A stretch of 64,000 nt of DNA from an uncultured Pseudomonadota bacterium. GTDB taxonomy: Bacteria; Bdellovibrionota_B; Oligoflexia; Oligoflexales; CAIYRB01. The DNA lies in NCBI GenBank assembly GCA_903915625.1, contig CAIWTN010000151.1, positions 37,986 through 101,985 of the forward strand, given 5' to 3'. The number at the start of each line of letters is the position of its first letter. Position 1 is the stretch's first letter. Below the pieces are notes generated by a model. The model was not told the origin of the DNA. It did not search any database and worked only from the letters and a program-made list of their open reading frames with translations. Position numbers and translations under genes: made by a program. Of the stretch, positions 28,494-38,383 are shown in pieces.

Positions 28494-30089
28494 TCACCCG
28501 GTTTCGATGCTGTTGATCGCGCGAAGCTCAAAGCGGATGGCTAGATCCCATGATTTTTCTAGGGCCTGTTTTTCTAGACGCGCTTTGTGTAGCTCGACAT
28601 CCGGAGGATTAGCCACAGTATGAATCAGAGTTATGGTTAGGGTTTTATCAACGATTTTTAGCTCTATATCCTGGACCCGTTCTTGCCGTGTCCGGTCCAG
28701 GGCTGCGGCCAGTCGGACTACCGCTGCAAGGAATCGTAGCCTCTTAATATCATTGGTATTTAAGTCAATGCAATCAGAGTGGTCCGAGCTTGGCATGCCC
28801 TTACGCTGAAACCTGCCAATTAGTCCCATTAAAGCTCGCTCGGATTCGGTAAATCCTGGGAGTCTGCTGTTAGATATCAGGTACTGGGAGTGGCGATGAT
28901 ATTGCGGCGTACTAATGAATTTTCCTGCCTCGCGTAAATATGAAGCAGCTTTTAGTAGCTTGACGTCTACCTCTCGTGTTTCAGCAGGCAAACTCTTTAG
29001 ACAGTGGGGTGATAGCTGCGAATAAATCTTTAATGACAGCGACTTGACTTGTTTTGCGTGAGCCTCGTTAAGGCCAAGGCGGCGGGCAAATTGCAAGACG
29101 CTATGCCATTGTATATCGGGTAATTCTCCGGTTGGCGCTTCGCTTGCACGATAGAATGTGTCTGCGACTAAGCCCTCGCGCAAACCAAATGAGGTGATGA
29201 CCCATTCTTTCACCTTCAGTAAATGCGTCAACTCCTCCAAGATCACGGTGCCAGCAAGTATGATTTCGGCACGTGCCAAATCCAGGCCGGTAGCGTCGCG
29301 AATTTTCTGAGGTGAAAGCAAACGGCGAAATTGGTCAGAAATTTGAAATAAATCATCGCGCGGAAGAATATAACCATTGGGGTCTGACATAACGCTATTT
29401 GCAAACATGCGCGCATGAAGGAAAGCTAATGCTTTGGCCGTGCCCGATGAGGCCAGCGTTCGTTCGTAAGTGAAGCGCTTGGTCTCCTGCTGCAGAGGGG
29501 CTAGACGGGAGTGGACGTGCTCTTTCAGTGCATCGCAACCAGCACTGCTATAGTCCTTCTTGAAGTATCTATCGGTGAGAGTGACAGCTCCCAGTTTTAC
29601 TGACGAGACGAACTTAATATCATCATCGCGAGCAACGATGATTTCCGTAGAACCTCCGCCTACGTCCACCCCGAGGCAATTGATATTATTCAGAGAAAGA
29701 CCGTACCGCATTCCAAGAAAGACTAACCTAGCCTCTTCAATGCCATCAATGAGCTCAACGTTGATGCCAGAGGTCTGTTCTATCTCACGAAGTAGCCGTT
29801 TGTGATTTTTCGCCTCGCGAGTTGCATGGGTCGCGACCGCTCTAGTGGTCGCTCCGAATGGCTTGATTATCTCCTGCATATGGCTAAGAGCTTCAACCGT
29901 GCGGCGGATCCCATCTTCAGATAAATGTCCGTCCGGACTAATCGCTTGGCCCAAGCGCAGATTTACCTTATCGCTATCGAGAATACGCATCTCCCCGACA
30001 TGATCCATCTCGGCCACAACCATATGGGCGGAGTTAGTGCCGATATCGATGGCTGCTATCGTTTTCTTCGGCAGCTGAGGGTATGGCAT
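28494..30089 (-). CDS. ppx: Ppx/GppA phosphatase (exopolyphosphatase)
   Basis: AAIDIGTNSAHMVVAEM, GVDVGGGSTEIIVA, LASSGTAKALA, HD-like C-terminus. Start set at 30089; track ORF extends to 30236. Confidence 0.92.
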   Translation of the reverse strand: MPYPQLPKKTIAAIDIGTNSAHMVVAEMDHVGEMRILDSDKVNLRLGQAISPDGHLSEDGIRRTVEALSHMQEIIKPFGATTRAVATHATREAKNHKRLLREIEQTSGINVELIDGIEEARLVFLGMRYGLSLNNINCLGVDVGGGSTEIIVARDDDIKFVSSVKLGAVTLTDRYFKKDYSSAGCDALKEHVHSRLAPLQQETKRFTYERTLASSGTAKALAFLHARMFANSVMSDPNGYILPRDDLFQISDQFRRLLSPQKIRDATGLDLARAEIILAGTVILEELTHLLKVKEWVITSFGLREGLVADTFYRASEAPTGELPDIQWHSVLQFARRLGLNEAHAKQVKSLSLKIYSQLSPHCLKSLPAETREVDVKLLKAASYLREAGKFISTPQYHRHSQYLISNSRLPGFTESERALMGLIGRFQRKGMPSSDHSDCIDLNTNDIKRLRFLAAVVRLAAALDRTRQERVQDIELKIVDKTLTITLIHTVANPPDVELHKARLEKQALEKSWDLAIRFELRAINSIETG

Positions 30090-30207
30090 GGGGCATTTAC
30101 CGGTTAGGTGAAATCGATTAGGATCTCGAGGCAACGGAAAACCGTTCTGCGTCGAAAATACGACAGCTGGGAGCAAAAACCCAGAGAAAAGGGCCCGGGC
30201 TGATAAT

Positions 30208-31740
30208 ATGCTGAAAGCGCGAGAAAAATCCCTCATTGGTCGAGTCGTTTTAGGGTGTCTTGGGGCGACGATTTTAACCTGGTCTGGCTGTAAAAATGCG
30301 CCTCAAAGCAACGCTATAAATGTCGAGCTAGTCAGAAGTGGCCGTACTCTTGCGCCGACATCCATCCAGTTCACCGACTCAAACCCCGCTATCAGTGACG
30401 ATGGTTCGCGCGTTGTGTTTGTCTCCGGTCGCGATTCCACAGCCACTCGTCCGATGTTGAAGGCCTATAAGAGCACTTGGCCTGTGGGGCAGGCCCCAGG
30501 GTCTTCCGTGCGGGTAACCCAGTCGGATATCGGTTACGAGCGCGATGCGCGTCTTTCGCCGGATGGAAAGTGGGTCCTACTTTCTGTGACCCAAGGCAAG
30601 CAGACCGACTTGTATCTTCAGAGCTTCGATTCTGATGCAGCGCCTGTTCGGGTCACAAATAGTACCGATGAGAAGACTGCCTACGGATTCAGTCCTGATA
30701 GCTCTATGATTTCCTGGATCAGCTCTGATGCTTCCGGGGCCACACAATCGGTGAGGCTTGTGGCAATTGGGCTTGGCTCTGCAGCGGACTTAGCGGATCA
30801 GGTGACATTGCCAACCAGCAATGACAAAGTGGTGCAGCTTTTCTGGATTCCTGTCGAAAGCGCTGATGCCAATCCATATGTTTTGGCGACCGGCATCATC
30901 ACAGTGAGTGGATACTCCTCGACCATAGATTATAAAAAATATGGATTCGCAAATGCTGCGGCAGCGGAAAATGCCACATCAACGTCTTGGCTCAGCGGTC
31001 TAAATGAGCAAATGTCGGTGTCTCCTGCAGCCACTTCATCACAAGTTGTGTTTGCTGAATTGGTGACGAATACAAACGCTCTATCGTCGCAGATTGGCGA
31101 CGGCCTTGTCACCAGTCCTAGTGTTGGTGCGCCAATCAGCAGCGCGCCGGTGTTTGCTTCGGTGCAGACAGGAGCACAAGTTAACCGATATTCTTATCTT
31201 AAGGACGCCTCTGATGCTGCACCAGGGTATGAAGTGCGTTCCTTGTCGCTAACAAAAGATGGCACTTTTGCCTTTTTGGTGGCGGGATTTTATTATCGCT
31301 GCGCAGGAGACAGTAGGGACAATTTTGGCAGTGCTTTTGTGCTCGCTCCGACTGATCCAAGCAAGCCTTATAGGATAATCAACCCTAAATTGAACGCGAC
31401 TGCAGGCGAATCGCCCTCACAGGCCATTGAAGCGTATGACTATGCAGCGGTCAGTATTTGTGGGGAACGCACGCATGCTGACGGCGATTCAAGTCGTATC
31501 GACGATCAAATGACGGCGGCTGTGCTTAGTCGAAATGCAACCGCGACGGCATATAGGGCGGCTTATGTGACTCGGGCAACCACTCAGTTGGATGCTACAT
31601 GTAACTTAGTTGCTGGCGATACGGAGGTTTGGCTTCTCGACGTAACGGCAGAAGTAAAAAAATTCTATCCTCTTTCTCAGAACCATGCGCCGACCGTAAA
31701 GGAAAATGCTGGGCTAGTGCAGGGAGCCTGTAGGATTTAG
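30208..31740 (+). CDS. lipoprotein with TolB/WD40-like (PD40) repeats
   Basis: TWSGCKNAPQ lipobox; NPAISDDGSRVVFVSGRD and DARLSPDGKWVLLS repeats. Confidence 0.8.
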   Translation: MLKAREKSLIGRVVLGCLGATILTWSGCKNAPQSNAINVELVRSGRTLAPTSIQFTDSNPAISDDGSRVVFVSGRDSTATRPMLKAYKSTWPVGQAPGSSVRVTQSDIGYERDARLSPDGKWVLLSVTQGKQTDLYLQSFDSDAAPVRVTNSTDEKTAYGFSPDSSMISWISSDASGATQSVRLVAIGLGSAADLADQVTLPTSNDKVVQLFWIPVESADANPYVLATGIITVSGYSSTIDYKKYGFANAAAAENATSTSWLSGLNEQMSVSPAATSSQVVFAELVTNTNALSSQIGDGLVTSPSVGAPISSAPVFASVQTGAQVNRYSYLKDASDAAPGYEVRSLSLTKDGTFAFLVAGFYYRCAGDSRDNFGSAFVLAPTDPSKPYRIINPKLNATAGESPSQAIEAYDYAAVSICGERTHADGDSSRIDDQMTAAVLSRNATATAYRAAYVTRATTQLDATCNLVAGDTEVWLLDVTAEVKKFYPLSQNHAPTVKENAGLVQGACRI

Positions 31741-31768
31741 AGGGAGCGGACATATTTTTCTAAAACGC

Positions 31769-32761
31769 TTACCTGATACCAAGGAGATGCCGAGCTTGAT
31801 CGGCATCGTTCCTGATCTGACTCTTGAGACGTTCTAAGTCAGGAAATGTACGCTCGTCGCGAAGTCGATGCGTAAAATAATATCCAGCATGAAGCCCATA
31901 CAGCGAATCCGGAGCGTATTCTCCGGTCAGCAAGTTAGCTTCAATTCTCGTAGGGGGGTGCTCCTGACCGAGAGAGGGTCTGATACCGATGTTGAAGATC
32001 GCTGGAATGGTAGCAGGTGAAAGGTTTGTTACTGGCGGTAAGTTTGAGGGCTGGTTGTCTCGGCAAAGCCAGACGTATCCGGCATACACTCCTCTTTTTG
32101 GCGTAAGTTGACCCACACTACCCAGGTTGGCGGTAGGGAAGCCAAGTTTTCGACCGATCTGATCTCCTTTTTCGATGTCTCCCTCTAGGAGATAAGGCCG
32201 CCCCAACATTAGTGCCGCATTGGTGACATCACCCGAGATCCTTATTGTCTCACGTATCCTTGTGCTACTGACTCGCTGATCACCGTGCTTAACCGCCGAA
32301 CCAATCTCTAATTTAAGCCCATCAACATTGGCCCTACTTCTGAGGAAATCGATATCCCCAAGTCTCTGGAACCCAAAGTGAAAATCGTCACCGACGACTA
32401 ATGCTGCAGCTTTTAAATTTTGCCTGATCTGAGCCTCATAAAACTCCGAGTGAGTCACTTTACTAAAAGCAGCATCAAACGATTGGATCAGCTGATAATC
32501 AATACCTAGCTCGCCTAAGGCGCGGCTCTTTTGTGCTTCAGTGAAAAGTAGGGGCTCGCATGTAAGACGGCGGAAAAAAGCCTCTGGCCGGGGATTGAAG
32601 GTGATCGCTACAGTAGCTAGGTTTAGTTTTTGTGCAAGTTCTACAGTTGCCGAGGTTAATCTCTGATGCCCCAGGTGACAACCGTCAAAGTTACCGATGG
32701 TTACAGCGCTATCTCGCGCGCAACCCATAAGCAAATCGTTAAAATCTATGACTTGAATCAA
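31769..32761 (-). CDS. ribF: bifunctional riboflavin kinase/FAD synthetase
   Basis: VTIGNFDGCHLGHQRL, ALVVGDDFHFGFQRLGD, KLGFPTANLG, GVYAGYV, IEANLL motifs. Confidence 0.96.
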   Translation of the reverse strand: MIQVIDFNDLLMGCARDSAVTIGNFDGCHLGHQRLTSATVELAQKLNLATVAITFNPRPEAFFRRLTCEPLLFTEAQKSRALGELGIDYQLIQSFDAAFSKVTHSEFYEAQIRQNLKAAALVVGDDFHFGFQRLGDIDFLRSRANVDGLKLEIGSAVKHGDQRVSSTRIRETIRISGDVTNAALMLGRPYLLEGDIEKGDQIGRKLGFPTANLGSVGQLTPKRGVYAGYVWLCRDNQPSNLPPVTNLSPATIPAIFNIGIRPSLGQEHPPTRIEANLLTGEYAPDSLYGLHAGYYFTHRLRDERTFPDLERLKSQIRNDADQARHLLGIR

Positions 32762-32821
32762 AATGTTTATCCTGATAGATCAAAAACGAGCGTATATTTT
32801 AGTACTAATATATAATATTTT

Positions 32822-33337
32822 TTGGTTTTTATGAGTGGTAGTCTATTTCAAATGATAGACAATGTAGGCTGGTTTGGCCCCTACTCCGTGACCATAGTAA
32901 TATTTTTTCTGTTTATGTGTATCGGGCTTTGGTCTGCCCTGTCCAGGCAGCATCTTTCTTATCTTATCAGGGGCCCGGCGGCGACCAAACTCTTCCTCGG
33001 GGTTAGGATCGAAGGGCAATATTTGCCAGCTTCTCAGAACCATGAAGGCCTTCTGGCGCACATTGTGGATCTGAATTTAGACCATGTTATATTCATAACT
33101 CCAGTATTCATCCCTAAGGGAGAGAAACTGACTATGAGTTTTGCCACCGTCCCAGATTTTCCAGCAGTGGTCGAGCCGTACACTGTGAAAGTCGCAGCCT
33201 GCCGCGTATTGCATGCTAGGCCCGATACGTACTTAGTGAAGGCTAACTTCGTTAACCTAGCTCCAGCCTTGCGCGTGCCGCTGACGTCTTTCGTCGAGGA
33301 TTTAGCCAGGCGACGCTATTTAGCGCCGGTGCACTGA
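32822..33337 (+). CDS. hypothetical protein with N-terminal TM segment
   Basis: Hydrophobic N-terminus and beta-rich soluble region; ATG at 32831 is the more likely start. Confidence 0.6.
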   Translation: MVFMSGSLFQMIDNVGWFGPYSVTIVIFFLFMCIGLWSALSRQHLSYLIRGPAATKLFLGVRIEGQYLPASQNHEGLLAHIVDLNLDHVIFITPVFIPKGEKLTMSFATVPDFPAVVEPYTVKVAACRVLHARPDTYLVKANFVNLAPALRVPLTSFVEDLARRRYLAPVH

Positions 33338-33340
33338 GCT

Positions 33341-34204
33341 GTGGCGAATTCACCTGACTTTAGAATCGACGGCCAAACTAAATTAATGGGCCTACTTGGG
33401 GCAGACATTCACTATACGATGTCGCCAAGGTTGCATAACCGAGCTGCAGCTTTGCTCGGAATCAACGCCGCATACTTACCTTTATCTATGCCAGAGTCGG
33501 CTATTAAATCGTTTTTAGACGTTGCCTGGGATTTGGGGGCTCTTGGTTTTAACGTGACCACGCCTCACAAAGCTTTTGTGGCTTCAATCATTCCCGGATG
33601 CAAATTGGCCTCCGTTAATACTGTTTTCCGCGGTAAAAATTGGTGGGAGGCGGCATCCACGGATGGTGCGGGTTTCGCCCTGGGGCTTAAGCGATTAGGC
33701 ATTAATATATCAGAATTTAGTGACTTAATTATCCTAGGCTCTGGTGGGGTGGTGGCAGCAATACTGGCTTATATGTCCCAACTTGCCTTGGTAAATCAGC
33801 TCCCTACCCTACCGACGGTTCACCTTTTGAGTCGAGGGCGTGACTGCGATGATTCTTTGCGCTCGCTTTGGCTCCAGCAAGGTGAGATTCGATTTAGTGA
33901 TTTAAATTTAAAAAATTTGCAAAACACACTATCGATGGCTCAACAGGGTTTGCTGATCCAGGCAACCAGCGCACCGCATCGGGGTGATGACTTATCAGAG
34001 CTCTGCCCCGCCTTGAAGGGGTTTAGTGGCGTGGTTTCCGATCTCGTCTACGCACGTCCGTCAGCCCTTTTTCAGGTGGCCAAGGAATATGGCCTCAAAG
34101 CACAGGACGGAACAGCAATGCTGATCGAGCAAGCGCGGCTTGCACAGCGGCTTTGGTGGGGGCAGGCCGCCCCCTACGAGGAGCTAGAGGCGGCCTTGAA
34201 GTAG
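33341..34204 (+). CDS. aroE: shikimate dehydrogenase
   Basis: GLLGADIHYTMSPRLHNRAA, LGFNVTTPHKAFV, STDGAGF, VVSDLVYAR, DGTAMLIEQA. Confidence 0.93.
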   Translation: MANSPDFRIDGQTKLMGLLGADIHYTMSPRLHNRAAALLGINAAYLPLSMPESAIKSFLDVAWDLGALGFNVTTPHKAFVASIIPGCKLASVNTVFRGKNWWEAASTDGAGFALGLKRLGINISEFSDLIILGSGGVVAAILAYMSQLALVNQLPTLPTVHLLSRGRDCDDSLRSLWLQQGEIRFSDLNLKNLQNTLSMAQQGLLIQATSAPHRGDDLSELCPALKGFSGVVSDLVYARPSALFQVAKEYGLKAQDGTAMLIEQARLAQRLWWGQAAPYEELEAALK

Positions 34205-34211
34205 GGTTCCT

Positions 34212-35639
34212 TTAGATTTCGATGTCGAGACTGGCAACTTTATCGCCCACCGTAACGTCGCGATTTATGGTCTTGCCGTTGACGGTGATGCTGACTTGGT
34301 AATTGCCTGGATTTAAAATCGCGTGGAATGAGCCGTTTTGCTTAATGCGCCATACCCCAGGCTGGTCACTGAAACTGTTTTTGCCCTTGATGGCAACGCT
34401 AGCGTCAGTGACGTCATGTCCCTGTTTGTCGTGGACCCAACCACGAATTCCACTTTGGTCGAGCTTATCGAGTAGCAGTTGCCACGCCGGTCGCACAGAC
34501 TCGACAGTGCTTTGGCGATGACTAAATGGGGGCTGAAACCCGGATTGATCGCTTGTCACTTCGATGCAATAGGCCAATACATGATGGTCATGGTACATCC
34601 AGTCGATATCACTACCGTCGACATCATATAGTAATTCCCAGGCTGTTCCCGCGCGGTATGTGCCGTCACCGGTTTCACTAGGTATTGATTCTGCCATAGC
34701 TTGCCCAATGGGTTCGACGACATCACGCGTTTCCGCATGTTGGCCGTCACATCCGTAGGGGTAGATCACGATTTCGCTATATGAGTGATAGGAAATGTTA
34801 AAGACAGGTTGAGTACGTTGGATGAATTGCATCATGACCTGTGTTTCGGGCTCTGATGCCGCTGCAGCCCCGTGATAATCAGCGGCCCAAGGGAAGGCGC
34901 TTGAACCTCCGCAGCCTGACCATTTGAAGGGATAGTTGCGATTGATGTCTACGCCATAGTTTCCTCGATTGTTTTTGCGCCACATGTTCTTACCGGACCA
35001 AACCTGACTACTACCATCAGGATTGACCATTGGAATCAGCCAAATTTCGCTGTCGTCGACCCACTTAGTGACTTTGGGGTCTTTTCCGTAGTTGCTTAAC
35101 AAATAATCACCGGTATCGAGCACTACCTCGACGGTCATAACCTCTCGCGCATGATGCTCGGCATTAAACAGAACGGTCGGCTTTTTCGCCGGTCCACTGG
35201 CTTCATTCGTGATCCTGACGCCCCATATATCCCGCCCGTTGAGAGACTTTCCGAGAGACTCTAGGTGCGCGAGATTAGGATATTGGCGCACCCAGTTCTG
35301 AATGATCTCGGTTACCTTTTCCGGGGTTTTATAGTTGCTGTCCGGTATTTCTAATGAGTCAATGGAGCGAATCCCCAGCACGTTTAGACCTAGTGCCATA
35401 ACTGACAGGCTGTCTCTAGGACCTTGAAGAATGATGTCAGCAGTATTGCTCTTAAGGTTTACGCCTGCGATGTCATAGCCTGCTGCGCTTAGACGACGCA
35501 GCTCAGCTCGGTCTGGGGTCAATAGAATCTTAGCTATAGCGAATGCCTTTTGTTCATCCGCAGCACGAGCACTTTGGGACAAAACGAAAGGTACAGCGAC
35601 CGCCATTGCCCGAAGCCACGCAAATGTTGGCTTAGCCAT
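34212..35639 (-). CDS. M14-family zinc carboxypeptidase with C-terminal beta domain
   Basis: NAEHHAREVMTVE (HxxE), WLIPMVNPDGSSQVWSGKNMWRKNNRGNYGVDINRNYPF, SYHSYSE, YCIEVT motifs. Confidence 0.96.
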   Translation of the reverse strand: MAKPTFAWLRAMAVAVPFVLSQSARAADEQKAFAIAKILLTPDRAELRRLSAAGYDIAGVNLKSNTADIILQGPRDSLSVMALGLNVLGIRSIDSLEIPDSNYKTPEKVTEIIQNWVRQYPNLAHLESLGKSLNGRDIWGVRITNEASGPAKKPTVLFNAEHHAREVMTVEVVLDTGDYLLSNYGKDPKVTKWVDDSEIWLIPMVNPDGSSQVWSGKNMWRKNNRGNYGVDINRNYPFKWSGCGGSSAFPWAADYHGAAAASEPETQVMMQFIQRTQPVFNISYHSYSEIVIYPYGCDGQHAETRDVVEPIGQAMAESIPSETGDGTYRAGTAWELLYDVDGSDIDWMYHDHHVLAYCIEVTSDQSGFQPPFSHRQSTVESVRPAWQLLLDKLDQSGIRGWVHDKQGHDVTDASVAIKGKNSFSDQPGVWRIKQNGSFHAILNPGNYQVSITVNGKTINRDVTVGDKVASLDIEI

Positions 35640-35732
35640 GACATCCTCCTTGTGATGCGACGTAAATCGTCAATTTATAATTGGAGTCTGTAACAATTTT
35701 ACGTCACTTAGGCGCAGAGCCCTAGAATAATT

Positions 35733-36464
35733 CTAAGGCGCTTCTGTACGGCTCTTTAGATTTTGAATTGATAAGTTGGTTGTGGCTCTATAGCTGAAAA
35801 AGATGCTTTTTACTAAAACCCAGATATCGCGTCGCAGGGATCCTGTCAGATTCAGGCGGCAGAGGTGAAAAAAGTCTGCGGCGATCTCGGTCCTGTTTAT
35901 TCCGCCCTTCATCGTGACGCCAGCAACAAACCCGGCGTCCCGCAGACAACTTACTGTAGTCGCGTCGTATGCCCCAAACGGGTAAGCAAACACTGTCGGC
36001 GCCTGTCCTAGCTCGTTGGCGATTAGATGCTTCGCCTTCAAGATGAGATGTTTTTGCTCGATCTGACTTTTTTCCGTCAGGTCCGTGATCTGCTGGCCGA
36101 GGGTTCCGATTTCCCAACCTTTAACACGAAGCGACTTTAGATAGTTCCAGTCAATGGAGTCATCTCCAGTTGAGATAAAAACCGTGGCTTTAAGTCGCAG
36201 GCCCTCTAGTAATGGGTCTTCGCTTTTAAGATCGTATGAGTTCGGTTCGTCGTAAACTATGGTCGCAAATTTGCCGTGGTTGCTCGCAAGGGCCTCAGTA
36301 AGCACTGTGAATTTGTAGCCGAGTAGTTTGAGGAGACGGCTCAAAATGTAAAGGTAGCGCCGTCTTTGGCCCGCGACATAGAACTTTCCACTGATAGTTG
36401 AAGGATTTGGACGCGCGCAAAAAGGTGAAAGTCTGAGGATCAGTATGTTGTCTGGCTGGGGCAA
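35733..36464 (-). CDS. polysaccharide deacetylase-like protein
   Basis: VFAYPFGAYDATTVSCLRDAGFVAGVTMKGGINR and ATVFISTGDDSIDWNYLKSLRVKGWEIGTLGQ match the NodB-fold layout. Confidence 0.85.
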   Translation of the reverse strand: MPQPDNILILRLSPFCARPNPSTISGKFYVAGQRRRYLYILSRLLKLLGYKFTVLTEALASNHGKFATIVYDEPNSYDLKSEDPLLEGLRLKATVFISTGDDSIDWNYLKSLRVKGWEIGTLGQQITDLTEKSQIEQKHLILKAKHLIANELGQAPTVFAYPFGAYDATTVSCLRDAGFVAGVTMKGGINRTEIAADFFHLCRLNLTGSLRRDIWVLVKSIFFSYRATTNLSIQNLKSRTEAP

Positions 36465-36659
36465 ACGCGGTCCCTGGTTTTTGTGATGGTGATATCTCCG
36501 AAAACGATTCTATTTCAGAATGATTGCCGAGTCACGGAGTGGAGTCCTCATGCCCGGCCCTTGGTTTTTTAGGTGTTTAAAATTGGATGGTTACGGGTTA
36601 TTAAGGCGGTTATCTCCCGCTTTCGTTGGCGCGTAAAACTTCGACAACAGGTAGCGCAC

Positions 36660-37529
36660 TTATGTGAAGTGCTGATCGATCGTCGCCAGCGATCTCGAAT
36701 GTTGCCAAAGTGGTATCAATTGGCGCAATAAAAGCTCGGACTGATGCAGGTTTAGCTGAGCGTCTTTGTCGCTGATTGCGCGAGGAGGATCTGTGTGAAC
36801 CTCGAGGAAATAGCCAGACAGGTAACCGGTGGCAGTGGCGGCCCGTGCAAGTACTGGAGCAAACTGACGCTGCGCGCCTGAAACCTCTCCTCCTTCGCCT
36901 CCCGCGGCTGGCAACTGTGTGCTGTGGGTGATGTCTAAAATGATCGGTGCTTTAGTCTTAGCCATGATAGGCAACGCTCTCATGTCGACAATCAAGTTGC
37001 CGTAGCCGAAGCTGACGCCTCGCTCGGTCAGGAGAATTTCACCCCCGGAGCCGGCCTCTTGGGCAGCGGTGCGAGCCTTATTAACTATGCTTGCCATGGC
37101 GGCAGGGGCCATAAACTGGCCTTTTTTAATATTGACCATGCGGCCTGTCTGCGCCGCACCCACGACTAGATCGGTTTGCCGACAGAGGAAGGCCGGGATC
37201 TGCAGCACATCGCATACCTGAGCAACGGCTGGAATCTGATGAGTCTCGTGTATGTCAGTTAGGATGCGGACGCCGTAGCGACTCTTCAGGTCCCCGAACC
37301 ATTTTAGCGTGGTGTCCAGTCCCCGGCCCCTGATGCTGCTGGCAGATGTCCGATTAGCCTTGTCGAAGCTAGCCTTGAATATGTAGTCGAAGCCTAGTTC
37401 CGCCGCTAAGCGGCACAGGTGGCTCGCTACGGCATCCATAAGCTCAAAGGATTCTGCTGCGCATGGTCCCGCAATGATTAGGGGGCGCTCTCTTACTGCT
37501 GGGGCCATAGCTTGTATCTCCGGGTCCAA
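36660..37529 (-). CDS. kdsA: 3-deoxy-8-phosphooctulonate synthase
   Basis: IIAGPCAAESFELM, FKASFDKANRTSASSIRGRGLD, LTDIHE, LPAFLCRQTDL, KKGQFMAP, DITHSTQLP. Confidence 0.97.
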   Translation of the reverse strand: MDPEIQAMAPAVRERPLIIAGPCAAESFELMDAVASHLCRLAAELGFDYIFKASFDKANRTSASSIRGRGLDTTLKWFGDLKSRYGVRILTDIHETHQIPAVAQVCDVLQIPAFLCRQTDLVVGAAQTGRMVNIKKGQFMAPAAMASIVNKARTAAQEAGSGGEILLTERGVSFGYGNLIVDMRALPIMAKTKAPIILDITHSTQLPAAGGEGGEVSGAQRQFAPVLARAATATGYLSGYFLEVHTDPPRAISDKDAQLNLHQSELLLRQLIPLWQHSRSLATIDQHFT

Positions 37530-37623
37530 TTAGAGGGAAAATGAATTCATTTTGGCTGAACGCCAGTTATCCATTGACTATCACAGAATGTAAGCATAAA
37601 TAAAAACCTCCTTTTTCGGCTAT

Positions 37624-37699
37624 GGCGCTTTAGCTCAGTCGGTAGAGCAGAGGATTGAAAATCCTCGTGTCCCCAGTTCGATTCTGGGAGGCGCCACCA
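37624..37699 (+). tRNA. tRNA-Phe (anticodon GAA), CCA encoded
   Basis: GGCGCTTTAGCTCAGTCGGTAGAGCAGAGGATTGAAAATCCTCGTGTCCCCAGTTCGATTCTGGGAGGCGCCACCA folds as a cloverleaf. Confidence 0.97.
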
Positions 37700-37754
37700 T
37701 TTTATCGTACACTCGGTCGTAAACTCATCTCGCATCCAAGGAGCGCGCGAACCG

Positions 37755-38084
37755 ATGGCAGAAATATTAATCGAAGTTGTCCATGTGACTGTAGCCCTGT
37801 TCATGATCCTCGTGGTTCTTGTTCAGGGAGGCAATGAGGGTGGAGCCGCTGCGGCTTTCGGTGGCGGCAGCAGCTCCGGAGTGTTTGGCGCGACCGGCGC
37901 TACTTCTTTGCTTGGTAAACTGACTTATGGCGCGGCCTTAATTTTTATGGCCACGTCCATAACACTTACCGTGATTCAGGGTAAGAGTGGTGATATAGGA
38001 CTTAAGGAACGGTTAAAGCAGCAATCTGGTGAGCAGGCTCCAGCTCCCGGTAGCGCCGCCCCAGCGGCACCTGCAGCTAACTGA
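37755..38084 (+). CDS. secG: preprotein translocase subunit SecG
   Basis: VLVQGGNEGGAAAAFGGGSSSGVFGATGATSLLGKLTYGAALIFMATSI. Confidence 0.95.
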   Translation: MAEILIEVVHVTVALFMILVVLVQGGNEGGAAAAFGGGSSSGVFGATGATSLLGKLTYGAALIFMATSITLTVIQGKSGDIGLKERLKQQSGEQAPAPGSAAPAAPAAN

Positions 38085-38122
38085 AGGTAGAAGTGGTAGT
38101 TAGTGTATCGGAAGCATATTAA

Positions 38123-38207
38123 GCGGTCGTGGTGAAATTGGTAGACACGCCAGTTTGAGGGACTGGTGCCGCAAGGCGTGGAGGTTCAAGTCCTCTCGAC
38201 CGCACCA
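38123..38207 (+). tRNA. tRNA-Leu (anticodon GAG), CCA encoded
   Basis: GCGGTCGTGGTGAAATTGGTAGACACGCCAGTTTGAGGGACTGGTGCCGCAAGGCGTGGAGGTTCAAGTCCTCTCGACCGCACCA, long variable arm. Confidence 0.97.
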
Positions 38208-38273
38208 TTAAGGAACTGCACAGTAAGATTAGCAGTTCCATTGGGTTCTCTAAAGCTTCCAGATATCGGAACA

Positions 38274-38303
38274 TAATAGCGCCTTAAAAGGCGCTATTTT
38301 TTT
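38274..38303 (+). terminator. intrinsic terminator after tRNA-Leu
   Basis: AATAGCGCCTT-AA-AAGGCGCTATTTTTTT: strong GC stem followed by T-tract. Confidence 0.95.
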
Positions 38304-38383
38304 GACACCATGACTTTGCCCGCAGTTTTTCGATGTCACTGTGATGATTGTCTCAGCGCGGGTAGAAGCACTTTCACGATTGA

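Noticed and set aside
30090-30236. N-terminal extension of the Ppx/GppA ORF overlapping the divergent lipoprotein start
   Set aside because: Conserved domain begins just after M at 30089; the extension lacks support, so the apparent divergent overlap is probably an annotation artefact.
35711-35746. Inverted repeat around CCCTAGAATAATTCTAAGG with two GGCGC copies near the deacetylase gene end
   Set aside because: Short imperfect stem without a T-tract; too weak to call a terminator or regulatory site.
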